From Pantoea deleyi (lineage in GTDB: Bacteria > Pseudomonadota > Gammaproteobacteria > Enterobacterales > Enterobacteriaceae), in the NCBI RefSeq assembly GCF_022647325.1, contig NZ_CP071405.1:1922001-1986000 (forward strand): a DNA stretch of 64,000 bases. Direction: 5' to 3'. Shown here in pieces: positions 1-10,500 of this stretch. A model generated the notes under the pieces. That model was not told where the DNA came from. It ran no database searches and saw only the letters and a list, made by a program, of their open reading frames with translations. The position numbers were made by a program, and so were the translations under genes. Each line of letters opens with the position of its first letter. Within the stretch, counting starts at the first letter, position 1.

Positions 1-68
1 GCGTGATCGTGTTTTGCGGCACAACCCGCAAGTATAAAAAGAGCAGCCACGATTAACGGAAACTTCAT
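1..68 (-). CDS. Small lipoprotein, 5' end only (cut by window edge)
   Basis: Reading leftward from an ATG at 68 gives a short hydrophobic signal sequence (MKFPLIVAALFI) followed by the lipobox LAGC and then AAKHDH before the window ends. A charged start, an apolar stretch and L-A-G-C make a textbook lipoprotein signal, so the product is probably lipidated on Cys16 and envelope-anchored. Only 22 codons are visible, so family and length cannot be given. The ribosome-binding site is weak (GGG about 9 bases upstream). It could be a chance ORF, but the lipobox argues against that. Confidence 0.55.
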   Translation of the reverse strand, partial: MKFPLIVAALFILAGCAAKHDH

Positions 69-544
69 CACAGAAACCCGAAAAATAAAAACAGCATGCC
101 TCGTGATGAATCAATCCGGTTTAAACGGCGTACGGTTTCTATTCCGGATAATCTGATCCCCGTCAAATTAATTCACTTTCGTTATGTCGGTATTAAAAAA
201 AGCGCGCATTGGTCTTTTTACGGGAGCCGTCTGAAAATGCATGGCTGTTGAATATGTGTTAACCCCAAAGGCTTATAATAATGATAGCTCTGCAGACACC
301 GGGCAGGTTTAAACAGGTCTGCCGCCTCAAGTTTCCGCCGGTCACGGTGAAACGAAAATGCGTGAAGATTTCGTTAAGTTAATCAGGATATTGTAAAGAA
401 AGCAGCGGGGCGGGCGTTAAGGGGCAATGGCCGTCACCATGTTGTCCGTTGACACTCTTGCGGTTTCGCACATTTAGGCAATACAGCCAGCCAGTGAAGC
501 CGTTAAATATCCGGCAATCAAGGTGAATTAAACTTTTAAGGTCT
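69..544. other. Intergenic region, no supported gene
   Basis: About 475 bases without a convincing gene. An antisense 61-codon frame at 379-564 has no protein-like character. The only notable element is a perfect TATAAT at 274-279, listed separately. The region is more AT-rich than its surroundings at its left end, as expected for promoters serving the divergent lipoprotein on the left and small genes on the right. Confidence 0.5.
248..279 (+). promoter_or_regulatory. Possible sigma-70 promoter with consensus -10
   Basis: TATAAT at 274-279 is a perfect -10 hexamer. The best -35 is TTGAAT at 248-253, but the spacer is 20 bases, longer than the usual 16-18. It could produce a leader or small RNA, or drive the 51-codon frame that starts at 545. 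A 33-codon frame starts at 281, within the initially transcribed region, but looks unremarkable. Confidence 0.3.
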
Positions 545-700
545 ATGAGATATCCCTGTAACATTCAAAAAATAAAAAAGTACGGCATCCGGTTTATAAC
601 GATGCTCATTATCTTTTTACTCTGCTATGTTGCGGTGATGTATTTTGCTGTGTTGATGCTGGTTAACCGCCACGGCTTACTCCATTTTCTGCTGCACTGA
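545..700 (+). CDS. Possible small single-pass membrane protein, 51 aa
   Basis: An ATG at 545 opens a 51-residue frame with a basic N-terminus (RYPCNIQKIKKYGIR) followed by about 25 apolar residues (roughly 19-41) and a short His-rich tail (RHGLLHFLLH). Basic head then transmembrane helix predicts N-in topology. AAGG lies only 3 bases before the start, so translation may be weak. I do not recognise a family. It converges on the next membrane-protein gene 11 bases away. The helix is strikingly continuous, but frames this short can arise by chance. Confidence 0.4.
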   Translation: MRYPCNIQKIKKYGIRFITMLIIFLLCYVAVMYFAVLMLVNRHGLLHFLLH

Positions 701-711
701 ATGTGAAACGA

Positions 712-972
712 TCAGCCGCAGGCTTTAAAAATCCAGCGATAGGCGTGATGCAGAAAATGTCTGAGCATTTCCAGAAAACCTTCCGCCCCTTCTTCGGCCA
801 GACACTGTCCGGTCTCCAGAGCGTTATTCACTGCGTTGCGATGATTAAGAATCATCATGATGGCGACCACGGCGACAAACAGGGTAAAAGCCAGCACGCT
901 CATTAGCGGCAGGGCATTTTTACGCGTGGCAGCGGACAGGGCATCGTCAGGTTGATCAGAGTGATGGCGCAT
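712..972 (-). CDS. Hypothetical small membrane protein, 86 aa
   Basis: The protein has a hydrophilic N-terminus (about residues 1-20), one strong transmembrane segment (about 22-43, rich in L, V, A, I and M) and an amphipathic C-terminal half with several acidic residues and an H-H pair. I do not recognise a family. The overlapping plus-strand frame at 703-906 is basic, low in hydrophobics and lacks domain character, so the minus-strand reading is preferred. It stands alone between the 51-aa gene and the MgtC-family gene. Confidence 0.5.
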   Translation of the reverse strand: MRHHSDQPDDALSAATRKNALPLMSVLAFTLFVAVVAIMMILNHRNAVNNALETGQCLAEEGAEGFLEMLRHFLHHAYRWIFKACG

Positions 973-1165
973 GTATCCCCGGAAAAATGATAACGTGAAT
1001 AAACCATCACGGATTATGGCATTTATTGGGGTCAGGCTCTATGCCTCAGGTCAGACCAGGGGGATGTCTGGCGGTAAATAAAGATTTACAGGGAAAGCGG
1101 GCGGATACAGAAACCGCCCGCTGACATGCTCAGCCGTCAGGTTGTGAGGTAAGGGACAACCGGAA

Positions 1166-1822
1166 TCACATCATCTCCAGCGACTGAACGCCTTTGATCT
1201 CCATGACCTTGTCATACAGATGCACATCGTTGGATCGGCGGGAAAGCGTCACCTGCACGCTCAGTTCGCACAGGCCGCTCTCCGCATCCCGGTTAATGAC
1301 CGTGACATTGCCGTAGCGAATGCCTTCCCGCTGCATCACCAGCAGCACCAGCGGCACACTTTTGGGCTTCAGGAACACCAGCAGGGTATGGTGTTTGCCG
1401 ATCAACACATGGCTCAGGCGGCGGAAGACCTCCAGCACCAGCAATGCCAGCACCGTGCCATAAATGCCGATCTCATACATGCCGCTCCCGATCACCAGCC
1501 CGATGGCAGCGGTGACCCACAAGCCCGCCGCGGTGGTTAAGCCTTTCACCACCTGTTTCTGAATCATAATGGTGCCTGCGCCCAGGAACCCCATGCCGCT
1601 GACCACCTGGGCGGCGATACGGCTGGGATCCAGCGCGACGTGGTCGCTGCTCAGCATGTCGGCGAACCCATATTTCGACACCAGCATAAACATCGCACTG
1701 CCAATACCGACCAGAATATGGGTTCGCAGGCCCGCTTCCTTTGCGCGCATCTGTCGCTCAAGGCCGATCAGGCCGCCGAGAATACCGGCCAGCGCAATGC
1801 GAAAAAGCATATCCATCAACAT
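1166..1822 (-). CDS. MgtC/SapB family inner-membrane protein
   Basis: A 218-residue protein with the MgtC/SapB layout: four or five transmembrane helices in the first 140 residues and a cytoplasmic C-terminal domain of about 75 residues. Seen near the N-terminus are the family's GLIGLERQ element and a basic loop followed by GLRTHILVGIGSAMF. MgtC proteins modulate F-type ATPase or ion homeostasis and help survival at low Mg2+ or inside hosts; the wider family to which this belongs is less well understood. It is not next to an mgtB P-type ATPase, so it is more likely a housekeeping YhiD-like member than virulence mgtC. Substrate or partner is unknown. Confidence 0.9.
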   Translation of the reverse strand: MLMDMLFRIALAGILGGLIGLERQMRAKEAGLRTHILVGIGSAMFMLVSKYGFADMLSSDHVALDPSRIAAQVVSGMGFLGAGTIMIQKQVVKGLTTAAGLWVTAAIGLVIGSGMYEIGIYGTVLALLVLEVFRRLSHVLIGKHHTLLVFLKPKSVPLVLLVMQREGIRYGNVTVINRDAESGLCELSVQVTLSRRSNDVHLYDKVMEIKGVQSLEMM

Positions 1823-2005
1823 GGCTTTACTCCGAATTAATAAAGGCCGAAAAAGGGTGACAGTTCAGTGATAACAGGTAAACAAGATAATTCTGCTTGC
1901 AAATGACGCCGGAGAATTTTGTAAAAAGCTGTTTCACCTCTCGACCCCTTGTGCTGCCTGACATATGCTGACCCAGCCTTTAACCCCATTCCCGGAGTCC
2001 GACTG

Positions 2006-2281
2006 ATGAAAGCAGCCCCCTTTTTGCTGGCCGGTGCCGCGTTATTACTCTCTGCCTGCAGCAGCCATAGTGATGATAACGAGCCACCGCAACAAGCCAC
2101 CGCCGCCCATATCCAGCCACGGGTGGTGATGTCTTCCCTGGCAGAAAGCAACTGTGCTAATGCAGGCGGTACCCTGGCGTTTTCGCATCAGCTGGATGGT
2201 TCGCGAGTGGGGATGTGTCAGCTGGTGAACGGTCGCCGCTGTGATGAACAGGCGCTGATTGGCGGGAACTGCGCGCGCTGA
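2006..2281 (+). CDS. ydbJ: DUF333 lipoprotein, YdbJ-like
   Basis: The start at 2006 is chosen because GGAGT lies 7 bases upstream and the frame then begins with a lipoprotein signal (MKAAPFLLAGAALLLSAC; lipobox LSAC, Cys18). The mature part carries the DUF333 pattern: an NCANAGG segment, then a Gly-x-x-x-Gly-x-Cys element and a conserved GRRCDEQAL near the C-terminus, with Cys pairs that could form disulfides. In E. coli ydbJ sits beside hslJ and ldhA; here the gene converges on ldhA, which supports the name. Function in the family is unknown. Confidence 0.75.
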   Translation: MKAAPFLLAGAALLLSACSSHSDDNEPPQQATAAHIQPRVVMSSLAESNCANAGGTLAFSHQLDGSRVGMCQLVNGRRCDEQALIGGNCAR

Positions 2282-2312
2282 TAAACAGGCCGGATTGCGC
2301 CGGCCCGCTTCC

Positions 2313-3305
2313 TCAGGCAGAGACCCGGTTCGGGCAGGCTTCGCCGCGATCGAGCTGGCTGAGGTTACGCAGTGTGGTTTCTGAAATGGCGGTCAGCGCT
2401 TCGGCGGTTAAAAACGCCTGATGGCCGGTAAACAGTACGTTATGACAGGCCGACAGGCGGCGGAAGATGTCGTCCTGAATCACGTCGTTCGACTTATCTT
2501 CGAAGAACAGATCCCGCTCATTCTCATAAACATCCATACCGAGTGCCCCGATTTTCTGCTGCTTCAGCGCGTCGATCGCCGCCTGAGAATCAATCAGGCC
2601 GCCGCGACTGGTGTTAATGATCATCACGCCGTCACGCATCTGTTTAAATGCCTCGGCGTTGAGCAGATGGTGATTTTCCGGCGTCATCGGACAGTGCAGC
2701 GTGATAACGTGAGACTCCGCAAACAGCGTCTTCAGATCGACATACTCGGCACCCAGTTCCAGCGCCTGCTCGCTGGGATAGGGGTCAAACGCCAGCAGCC
2801 GCATACCAAACCCTTTCAGAATGCGCATCGTCGCCACCCCGATCTTGCCGGTGCCGATCACGCCTGCGGTTTTCTGGTACATATTGAATCCGGTCAGGCC
2901 GTCGAGGGAGAAGTTCGCATCACGGGTGCGCTGATAGGCGCGATGGATGCGACGGTTCAGGGTCATCATCAGGCCAATGGTGTGTTCCGCTACCGCTTCC
3001 GGCGAGTAGGCGGGTACCCGCACCACCTCCAGCCCCAGATCCTCTGCCGCCGCCAGATCGACATTGTTGAAACCGGCGCAGCGCAGCGCGATTGCTTTTA
3101 CGCCCAGCCCGGCCAGCTCCTCCAGCACCGGACGACTGCCATCATCATTGACAAAAATGCAGACGGCATCGCAACCCACTGCGGTTTTAGCCGTGTTCTC
3201 AGTGAGTAAAAAATCAAAAAAGAGCAGTTCAAAGCCGAACTGCTGATTAACCTGCTCAAGGTATTTCTGATCGTAATGTTTGGTGCTGTAAACCGCGATC
3301 TTCAT
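2313..3305 (-). CDS. ldhA: Fermentative D-lactate dehydrogenase
   Basis: NADH-dependent reduction of pyruvate to D-lactate in the cytoplasm during mixed-acid fermentation. At 330 residues it matches E. coli LdhA (329). The Rossmann motif GTGKIG is at 151-156; the catalytic set of D-2-hydroxyacid dehydrogenases is present as R234 (NTSRGG), E263 (DVYENE) and H295 (TGHQAF). It is a single gene convergent with the YdbJ-like lipoprotein and divergent from the ydbH operon, as in E. coli. No regulatory site was resolved in the 145-base gap to ydbH. Confidence 0.97.
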   Translation of the reverse strand: MKIAVYSTKHYDQKYLEQVNQQFGFELLFFDFLLTENTAKTAVGCDAVCIFVNDDGSRPVLEELAGLGVKAIALRCAGFNNVDLAAAEDLGLEVVRVPAYSPEAVAEHTIGLMMTLNRRIHRAYQRTRDANFSLDGLTGFNMYQKTAGVIGTGKIGVATMRILKGFGMRLLAFDPYPSEQALELGAEYVDLKTLFAESHVITLHCPMTPENHHLLNAEAFKQMRDGVMIINTSRGGLIDSQAAIDALKQQKIGALGMDVYENERDLFFEDKSNDVIQDDIFRRLSACHNVLFTGHQAFLTAEALTAISETTLRNLSQLDRGEACPNRVSA

Positions 3306-3450
3306 TGTTATGCTCCTGCAGAGTGATAAACCAAGGATAACGTTTTCTGGCTGACTTTGCTGAAAGAGCTGACCGGCGTCTGGTGCAGACCTTCACCTCT
3401 GGCGGATTACATGCCATCATTCCTGTCAGGATACTGTAAGGAAAAGGATT

Positions 3451-6081
3451 ATGGCTTTCATGCCACGGATTTTCCGGCGACGGCTGGCGGCGATTCTGGC
3501 GCTGATTCTGCTGCTGCTCGGCCTGATGCTGACTGTGACCCAATGGCTGCCGCGACTGGCCGGCATCTGGCTGCCCGCCGAAACCCGTATTGCGCTTTCA
3601 GGCGCGCCCCGCTGGCGCGATGGCGGCCTGTGGCTGCCGCAGATTCGCTATCTGGCCGCGGACTGCTCGCTGGCCACCGTCAAAGCGGTGTCGCTGGGCT
3701 GGCATCAGTCGCGCTGGAAACTCAACGCGGCAGAACTGACGCTGGACAGCGCCTGCCTGCAGAAACTGCCCGCCGGTGAACCGGGCGCAGCCGCCCCGAA
3801 AACCCTGGCCGAGTGGCAGGCGATGTTGCCTGGCGCCGACGTGCATCTGGGCAAAGTGACCGTTGCGCCGTGGCAGACCTACGCAGGCGCCCTGGATCTG
3901 ACGCTGGAGAAAGATCGCCAGCAGCTCAGTTATCAGGGTGAGAACCTGCAGCTGGCGGCGACCCTGACCGGCCAGCAGCTGGCCATCACGCGCCTGAGGT
4001 TTACCCATCCCGCACTGCCCGAACCGATCACCCTCAGGGGCGACCTGACGCTGCCTGCCTTCGCGACTGACCTGCCGGTGCAGGGCGACGTGGCGGGGCA
4101 GCTCACGCTGGCCGCGCTGCCGCATCCCCTGCAGCTCACGCTTAACTGGCAGCAGCAGCAGGGTGAACTGCGTGTGGCGATGGCGGAACAGGAGAAGCCG
4201 CTGCTTCGCTTACCGTGGCAGATAAGCCGGGACAGAATTCAGATTGAGCGGGGCGAATATGTCTGGCCGCTGGAGACTCAGCCGCTGTCCGGCTTCGTTA
4301 ACCTGACGCTGGACAACTGGCAGGCGGGCCTGGAGGGCAGCCAGATCACGGGCCGGATCAACCTGCTGACCCGGGGACGCGGCGGCAAGGGCAACGTGGT
4401 GCTCGGCGTGGGGCCGGGTAATCTCAGCCTGACGGACAGCAACCTGCCGTTTCAGATCACGGGGGAAAGCAAACTGGCCGCCCTGCAACTCTACGGATCG
4501 GTACCGGGCCGGCTCAGCGGCTCCCTGCTTGACCCTCAGCTGGTGCTGCAGCCCAAATCGCTGCTGCGTCTGAAGGGCAGGATCCTCTCCACGCTGGAGG
4601 TGGATGAGGCGCGCTGGCCGCTGGCGGGCGTGCGGCTCTCGTCGCAGGGGATCGATGGCCGCCTGCAGGCGATCCTCACCGCGCACGACGCCAGTTTTGG
4701 CCGTTTCCGGCTCCATCTTGATGGCCGTGCCACGGACTTCTGGCCCGATAAAGGCGAATGGAACTGGCGCTACTGGGGCGGCGGCGAGATGCTGCCCCTG
4801 CAGGCGCGCTGGGACGTGAAAGGCACCGGTGGCTGGCACGATACGCTGATCCATCTGGACACACTCTCCACCGGCTTTAACCATCTGGCCTACGGCAGTG
4901 TCAACGTGGCCTCTCCGCGTCTGACGCTTACGGAACCGGTTAACTGGCAGCGCGATGTAACGCAGCCCTCGTTTCAAGGGCACTTCCGCCTGCAGGCGGG
5001 CGAAACCCGTTTCAGCTATGGCGGTCGCCTGGCCGCCTCCACGCTCGACTTTGAGGCTAAAGGCCGCGACCCCGGCTATTTTCTCTGGCGGGGCGAGTTA
5101 AAGGCCGGTCGTGTGGGGCCGCTGCGCGTCAATGGCCGCTGGGATGGTGAGCGGCTGCGCGGACAGGCCTGGTGGCCCTCCCAGTCGCTGACGGTCTTTC
5201 AGCCGCTGCTCAGCCCCGACATGAAAATGCAGATACAGGACGGCAGGCTGCAGGCGCAGGTGGCATTTTCCGCCGCGCCGGGCCAGGGGTTCGAGGCTGG
5301 CGGCCACTGGACGGTCAGAGAGGGCAGCGTCTGGACGCCCGACAGCCAGGTTAACGGCATCGACTTCTCGCTGCCGTTCCGCTTCAGGGCCGATCACTGG
5401 CAGTTCGGCCAGCATGGCCCGGTGTCGCTGCGGATCGCGGAGATTAAAAACCAGTTCGCGATGCAGAACATACGCGCCGACCTGCAGGGCAACTGGCCGT
5501 GGTCCGAAGCGGCGCCGCTGACGCTGCAGGATGTGAGCCTGGATCTGCTGGGCGGCCAGATTACGCTGCCCGCGCTGCGAATGCCGCAGCATGAGCCAGC
5601 CAGGGTCTCGCTGCGTCAGATCAGCCTCAGCAAGCTGGTCACGGCGCTGAAGCCGAAGCAGTTTGCGATGTCGGGCAACGTCAACGGCGAGCTCCCGCTG
5701 TGGCTGAACAATCCGCGCTGGCTGGTGGAGAAAGGGTGGATCGCCAACAGCGGACCGCTGACCTTCCGGCTCGACAAGGATATGGCGGATGCCATTACCC
5801 GCAACAACGTTGCGACCGGCGCCGCGCTGGACTGGCTGCGTTACATGGAGATCTCCCGCAGCTGGGCCACAATCAATCTGGATAATCTCGGCGACCTCAG
5901 CATGGAGGCGCAGGTTCAGGGCGTCAGCCGCTTCAGCAACCGTCGTCAGACGGTCAACCTTAACTATCATCACCAGGAAAATCTGTTCCAGCTCTGGCGC
6001 AGCCTGCGCTTCGGCGATAATTTGCAATCCTGGCTAGAGCAACATGCGACGTTGCCATCGAACAAGGACACTTCACCATGA
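3451..6081 (+). CDS. ydbH: AsmA-like intermembrane phospholipid transport protein YdbH
   Basis: An 876-residue protein of the TamB/YhdP/YdbH group, which span the periplasm and carry phospholipids from inner to outer membrane. The N-terminus has a basic segment and one transmembrane anchor (about 9-30). The rest is the long beta-rich repeat typical of a hydrophobic-groove bridge, ending in a conserved C-terminal domain. The start at 3451 follows AAGGAAAAGG. The stop overlaps the ynbE start (ATGA), so the three genes ydbH-ynbE-ydbL are translationally close. In E. coli YdbH works with the outer-membrane lipoprotein YnbE; the identical order here supports the same role. Confidence 0.95.
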   Translation: MAFMPRIFRRRLAAILALILLLLGLMLTVTQWLPRLAGIWLPAETRIALSGAPRWRDGGLWLPQIRYLAADCSLATVKAVSLGWHQSRWKLNAAELTLDSACLQKLPAGEPGAAAPKTLAEWQAMLPGADVHLGKVTVAPWQTYAGALDLTLEKDRQQLSYQGENLQLAATLTGQQLAITRLRFTHPALPEPITLRGDLTLPAFATDLPVQGDVAGQLTLAALPHPLQLTLNWQQQQGELRVAMAEQEKPLLRLPWQISRDRIQIERGEYVWPLETQPLSGFVNLTLDNWQAGLEGSQITGRINLLTRGRGGKGNVVLGVGPGNLSLTDSNLPFQITGESKLAALQLYGSVPGRLSGSLLDPQLVLQPKSLLRLKGRILSTLEVDEARWPLAGVRLSSQGIDGRLQAILTAHDASFGRFRLHLDGRATDFWPDKGEWNWRYWGGGEMLPLQARWDVKGTGGWHDTLIHLDTLSTGFNHLAYGSVNVASPRLTLTEPVNWQRDVTQPSFQGHFRLQAGETRFSYGGRLAASTLDFEAKGRDPGYFLWRGELKAGRVGPLRVNGRWDGERLRGQAWWPSQSLTVFQPLLSPDMKMQIQDGRLQAQVAFSAAPGQGFEAGGHWTVREGSVWTPDSQVNGIDFSLPFRFRADHWQFGQHGPVSLRIAEIKNQFAMQNIRADLQGNWPWSEAAPLTLQDVSLDLLGGQITLPALRMPQHEPARVSLRQISLSKLVTALKPKQFAMSGNVNGELPLWLNNPRWLVEKGWIANSGPLTFRLDKDMADAITRNNVATGAALDWLRYMEISRSWATINLDNLGDLSMEAQVQGVSRFSNRRQTVNLNYHHQENLFQLWRSLRFGDNLQSWLEQHATLPSNKDTSP

Positions 6082-6266
6082 GCCTGAAGGCACTACTGGT
6101 TATGGCAGCCGGACTGCTGAGCATCGGCTGTGTGCCGCGCATTGAAGTCACGGCACCCAAAGATCCCATCACCATCAACATGAACGTCAGAATCGAGCAC
6201 GAGATCCATATCAAAGTTGATAAGGATGTCGAAGCGTTACTGAAAAACCAGAGCGGTCTGTTCTGA
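6078..6266 (+). CDS. ynbE: Outer-membrane lipoprotein YnbE, YdbH partner
   Basis: A 62-residue lipoprotein with a signal ending in the lipobox SIGC (Cys18), followed by a short mature region rich in alternating beta-type residues (ITINMNVRIEHEIHIKV). In E. coli YnbE multimerises by beta-strand stacking and docks the C-terminal end of YdbH at the outer membrane. The start codon overlaps the ydbH stop by 4 bases (ATGA), which implies coupled translation and fits a fixed stoichiometry. ydbL follows 11 bases later. Confidence 0.92.
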   Translation: MSLKALLVMAAGLLSIGCVPRIEVTAPKDPITINMNVRIEHEIHIKVDKDVEALLKNQSGLF

Positions 6267-6277
6267 GGAGAGCAACG

Positions 6278-6622
6278 ATGAAACGCATAAGCGTGGCGCT
6301 TTTACTCGCCCTGACGATGGCGCAGCCTGCCTGGGCGCTGACACTGGATCAGGCGCGGCAATCGGGTCGGGTGGGGGAAACGCTTTCCGGCTATCTGGCT
6401 GCGCGGGCGCAGGACCCTGAAACCCTGGCGCTGGTGCAGCGTATCAATGCCGGACGCCAGCAGCAGTATCAGCGTCTGGCGGATCAGAATCGTCTCTCCG
6501 TGGCGGATGTGGCAGGTATCGCCGGGCAGAAGCTGGTGAGCCGCGCGGGCGCGGGCGAATATGTCCGGGGCATCAACGGCCAGTGGCTGAGAAAAGAGAC
6601 CGACAGCGACATATCGCCATAA
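6278..6622 (+). CDS. ydbL: Periplasmic DUF1318 protein YdbL
   Basis: A 114-residue protein with a cleavable signal peptide (cleavage after about residue 20, QPAWA-L) and a DUF1318 domain: LDQARQSGRVGETLSGYLA followed by a helical region and a terminal GQWLRK. It is the third gene of the ydbH operon, preceded by a GAGGAG site. In E. coli YdbL modulates YnbE multimer formation in the YdbH system, so a periplasmic chaperone-like role is inferred. A terminator follows directly after the stop. Confidence 0.92.
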   Translation: MKRISVALLLALTMAQPAWALTLDQARQSGRVGETLSGYLAARAQDPETLALVQRINAGRQQQYQRLADQNRLSVADVAGIAGQKLVSRAGAGEYVRGINGQWLRKETDSDISP

Positions 6623-6625
6623 AAA

Positions 6626-6646
6626 AACCGGGCGCGTGGCCCGGTT
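6626..6646. terminator. Convergent terminator between ydbL and azoR
   Basis: An 8-bp perfect stem AACCGGGC/GCCCGGTT with a 5-base loop. The run of seven A at 6621-6627 becomes a U-tract on the minus strand, so it is a strong terminator for azoR and a weaker one for ydbL. Confidence 0.8.
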
Positions 6647-6677
6647 CTTCACGATGTCATCCTGAGATGAGATGCCG

Positions 6678-7313
<636 letters not shown>

Positions 7314-7431
7314 TCAATGGTTTACACTCTACGGTTATCGATGGCGCGGTGAAAGCGCAATATTTCGAGACCCATGTTCGAATTTATTGAATAAGCCTAC
7401 CCGCAGGCTGCCGCCGGAACGGTTCAGAATG

Positions 7432-7440
7432 TGCTATGAT
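7432..7440 (+). promoter_or_regulatory. Extended -10 promoter upstream of hrpA
   Basis: TGCTATGAT at 7432-7440 is an extended -10 (TGn plus TATGAT) about 95 bases before the hrpA start. No good -35 lies 17 bases upstream, as is common for extended -10 promoters. Assignment to hrpA is inferred from orientation. Confidence 0.4.
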
Positions 7441-7533
7441 TCGCGCAATTATTTTATGGATTCAGCTGGTTATCCCGGCTTGCAGGGCGCGGTTTCACGC
7501 CGTAGCACTGCCTGAGTAAGGTACGTCACTATT

Positions 7534-10500
7534 ATGTCATCTCCCGAAATCTCCCCACTGGACGCGCTCCGGGCACAGCTCGATGGCCTGATGCTGCGCG
7601 ATCGTCAGCGTCTGCAGCGCCGTCTGCAGGGGGCCAGAAAAGTTAAAAATCCTGAGGCACAGCAGGGCATTGCGCAGGAGCTGGAGCAGGAATTTATCGC
7701 TGCCGCTCAGCGGGTGGCGCAGCGACGCGCCGCCACGCCAGCCATCACGTTTCCCGACAACCTGCCGGTCAGCCAGAAGCAGCAGGATATTGCTGAGGCG
7801 ATTCGCGATCACCAGGTAGTGATAGTGGCCGGTGAAACCGGCTCTGGTAAAACCACGCAGCTGCCGAAAATCTGTCTGGCGCTGGGGCGCGGCGTCACCG
7901 GCCTGATCGGCCACACGCAGCCGCGTCGTCTGGCGGCGCGCACCGTGGCGAACCGCATTGCCGATGAGCTGGGCACCTCGCTGGGCGGCTGTGTCGGCTA
8001 TAAAGTGCGCTTCAACGATCAGGTCAGCGATTTGACGCAGGTTAAGCTGATGACCGACGGTATCCTGCTGGCCGAAATCCAGCAGGACCGCCTGCTGATG
8101 CAGTATGACACCATCATCATCGATGAGGCGCATGAGCGCAGCCTGAACATCGATTTTCTGCTCGGCTATCTGCGTGAGCTGCTGCCACGCCGTCCCGATC
8201 TGAAAGTCATCATCACCTCCGCGACCATCGATCCGCAGCGTTTCTCGCGTCACTTTAACCATGCGCCGGTGATCGAAGTGTCGGGCCGGACCTATCCGGT
8301 CGAGGTGCGCTACCGGCCGGTGGTCGACGAGGCGGATGATGGCGATCGTGACCAGCTACAGGCAATTTTCGATGCGGTGGATGAGCTGGGGCGCGAGAGC
8401 CAGGGCGATATCCTGATCTTCATGAGCGGCGAACGCGAAATCCGCGACACCGCCGACGCGCTCAACAAGCGCGACCTGCCGCACACCGAGGTGCTGCCGC
8501 TCTATGCCCGCCTGTCGAACGCCGAACAGAATCGGGTGTTCCAGTCGCACAGCGGCCGCCGTATCGTGCTGGCGACCAACGTCGCCGAGACCTCGCTGAC
8601 GGTGCCCGGCATCAAATATGTGATCGACCCCGGCACGGCCCGCATCAGCCGCTACAGTTTCCGTACCAAGGTGCAGCGCCTGCCGATTGAACCGATCTCT
8701 CAGGCCTCCGCCAACCAGCGAAAAGGGCGCTGTGGCCGTGTGTCCGACGGCATCTGTATCCGTCTCTACGCGGAAGATGACTTCCTGAGTCGCCCGGCGT
8801 TTACCGATCCGGAAATCCTGCGCACCAACCTGGCGTCGGTGATCCTGCAGATGACCTCGCTGGGGCTGGGCGATATCGCGGCCTTCCCGTTCGTGGAAGC
8901 GCCCGACAAGCGCAACATTCAGGACGGTGTCCGGCTGCTGGAGGAGCTGGGCGCGCTGACGCTTAACGAAGAGACCGGCCACTACAAACTCACCGGTTCC
9001 GGGCGCCATCTGTCGCAGCTGCCGGTCGACCCGCGGCTGGCCCGGATGGTGCTGGAAGCGCAGAAATATGGCTGTGTGCGCGAAGTGATGATCATCACCG
9101 CAGGCCTGTCGATTCAGGATCCGCGCGAGCGTCCGGCCGAGAAGAAGCAGGCTTCGGACGAGAAGCATCGCCGCTTTGCCGATAAAGATTCCGACTTCAT
9201 GGCCTATGTGAACCTCTGGAACTATCTGGCGGAGCAGCAGAAGGCGCTGTCCGGCAATCTCTTCCGTCGTCAGTGCAAAAGTGACTTCCTGAACTACCTG
9301 CGCGTCAGGGAGTGGCAGGATATCTACACCCAGCTGCGTCAGGTGGTGCGAGAGCTGGGGATCCCGGTAAACAGCGAACCGGCCGAATTGCAGCAGGTGC
9401 ACTGCGCGCTGCTGAGCGGGCTGCTGTCGCATATCGGCCAGAAAGACAGCGACAAGCAGGAGTATACCGGCGCGCGCAATACCCGTTTCGCCATCTTTCC
9501 CGGTTCCGGGCTCTTCAAGAAGCCGCCGAAGTGGACGATGGTCGCGGAGCTGGTGGAGACGAGCCGCCTGTGGGGCCGCACCGCAGGCCGGATCGAGCCG
9601 GAGTGGATCGAGCCGCTGGCGCAGCATCTGATCAAACGCAGCTACAGCGAGCCGCACTGGGAGAAATCGCAGGGCGCGGTGATGGCCTCCGAAAAGGTCA
9701 CGCTCTACGGGCTGCCGATTGTGGCCGCGCGCAAGGTGAACTACGGCCGTATCGATCCGGTGCTGAGCCGCGAACTGTTTATCCGGCATGCGCTGGTGGA
9801 GGGCGACTGGCAGACCCGGCATGCCTTCTTCCGGGCTAACCAGAAGCTGCGCAGCGAAGTAGAGGATCTGGAGCATAAATCCCGTCGTCGCGACATTCTG
9901 GTCGACGATGAAACGCTGTTTGCCTTTTACGATCAGCGCATCGGCAAAGAGGTGGTGTCGGCGAAACATTTCGACAGCTGGTGGAAGCTGGCCAGCCGTG
10001 AAAATGCGGAGCTGCTGAACTTCGACAGACAGATGCTGATGAAAGAGGGCGCGAACAGCGTCAGCCAGCTCGACTATCCCAACTTCTGGCATCAGGGCAA
10101 CCTGAAACTGAAGCTCAGCTATCAGTTCGAGCCGGGGGCCGATGCGGATGGCGTGACGGTGCATATTCCGCTGCCGCTGCTGAATCAGGTGGAGGACGCC
10201 GGTTTTGAGTGGCAGATCCCCGGCATCCGCCGTGAGCTGATTATCGCGCTGATCAAATCGCTGCCCAAACCGCTGCGCCGTCATCTGGTGCCGGCACCTA
10301 ATTATGCAGAGGCGTTCCTGGGCAGGGTCACGGCGATGGAGATGCCGCTGGTCGATGCGCTGGCGCGCGAGTTCCGCCGCATGACCGGCGTCACGCTGGA
10401 CCGCGAAGAGTGGCAGTGGGAACAGGTGCCCGATCATCTGAAAATGACCTTCCGGGTGGTGGACGAGCACAATCGCAAACTGCTGGAAGGCAAAGATCTC

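Noticed and set aside
379..564. 61-codon minus-strand frame
   Set aside because: No ribosome site, domain or membrane pattern; it overlaps the small membrane frame at its end.
1837..2151. 104-codon minus-strand frame
   Set aside because: It overlaps the lipoprotein at 2006-2281, which has a signal peptide, lipobox and family motif.
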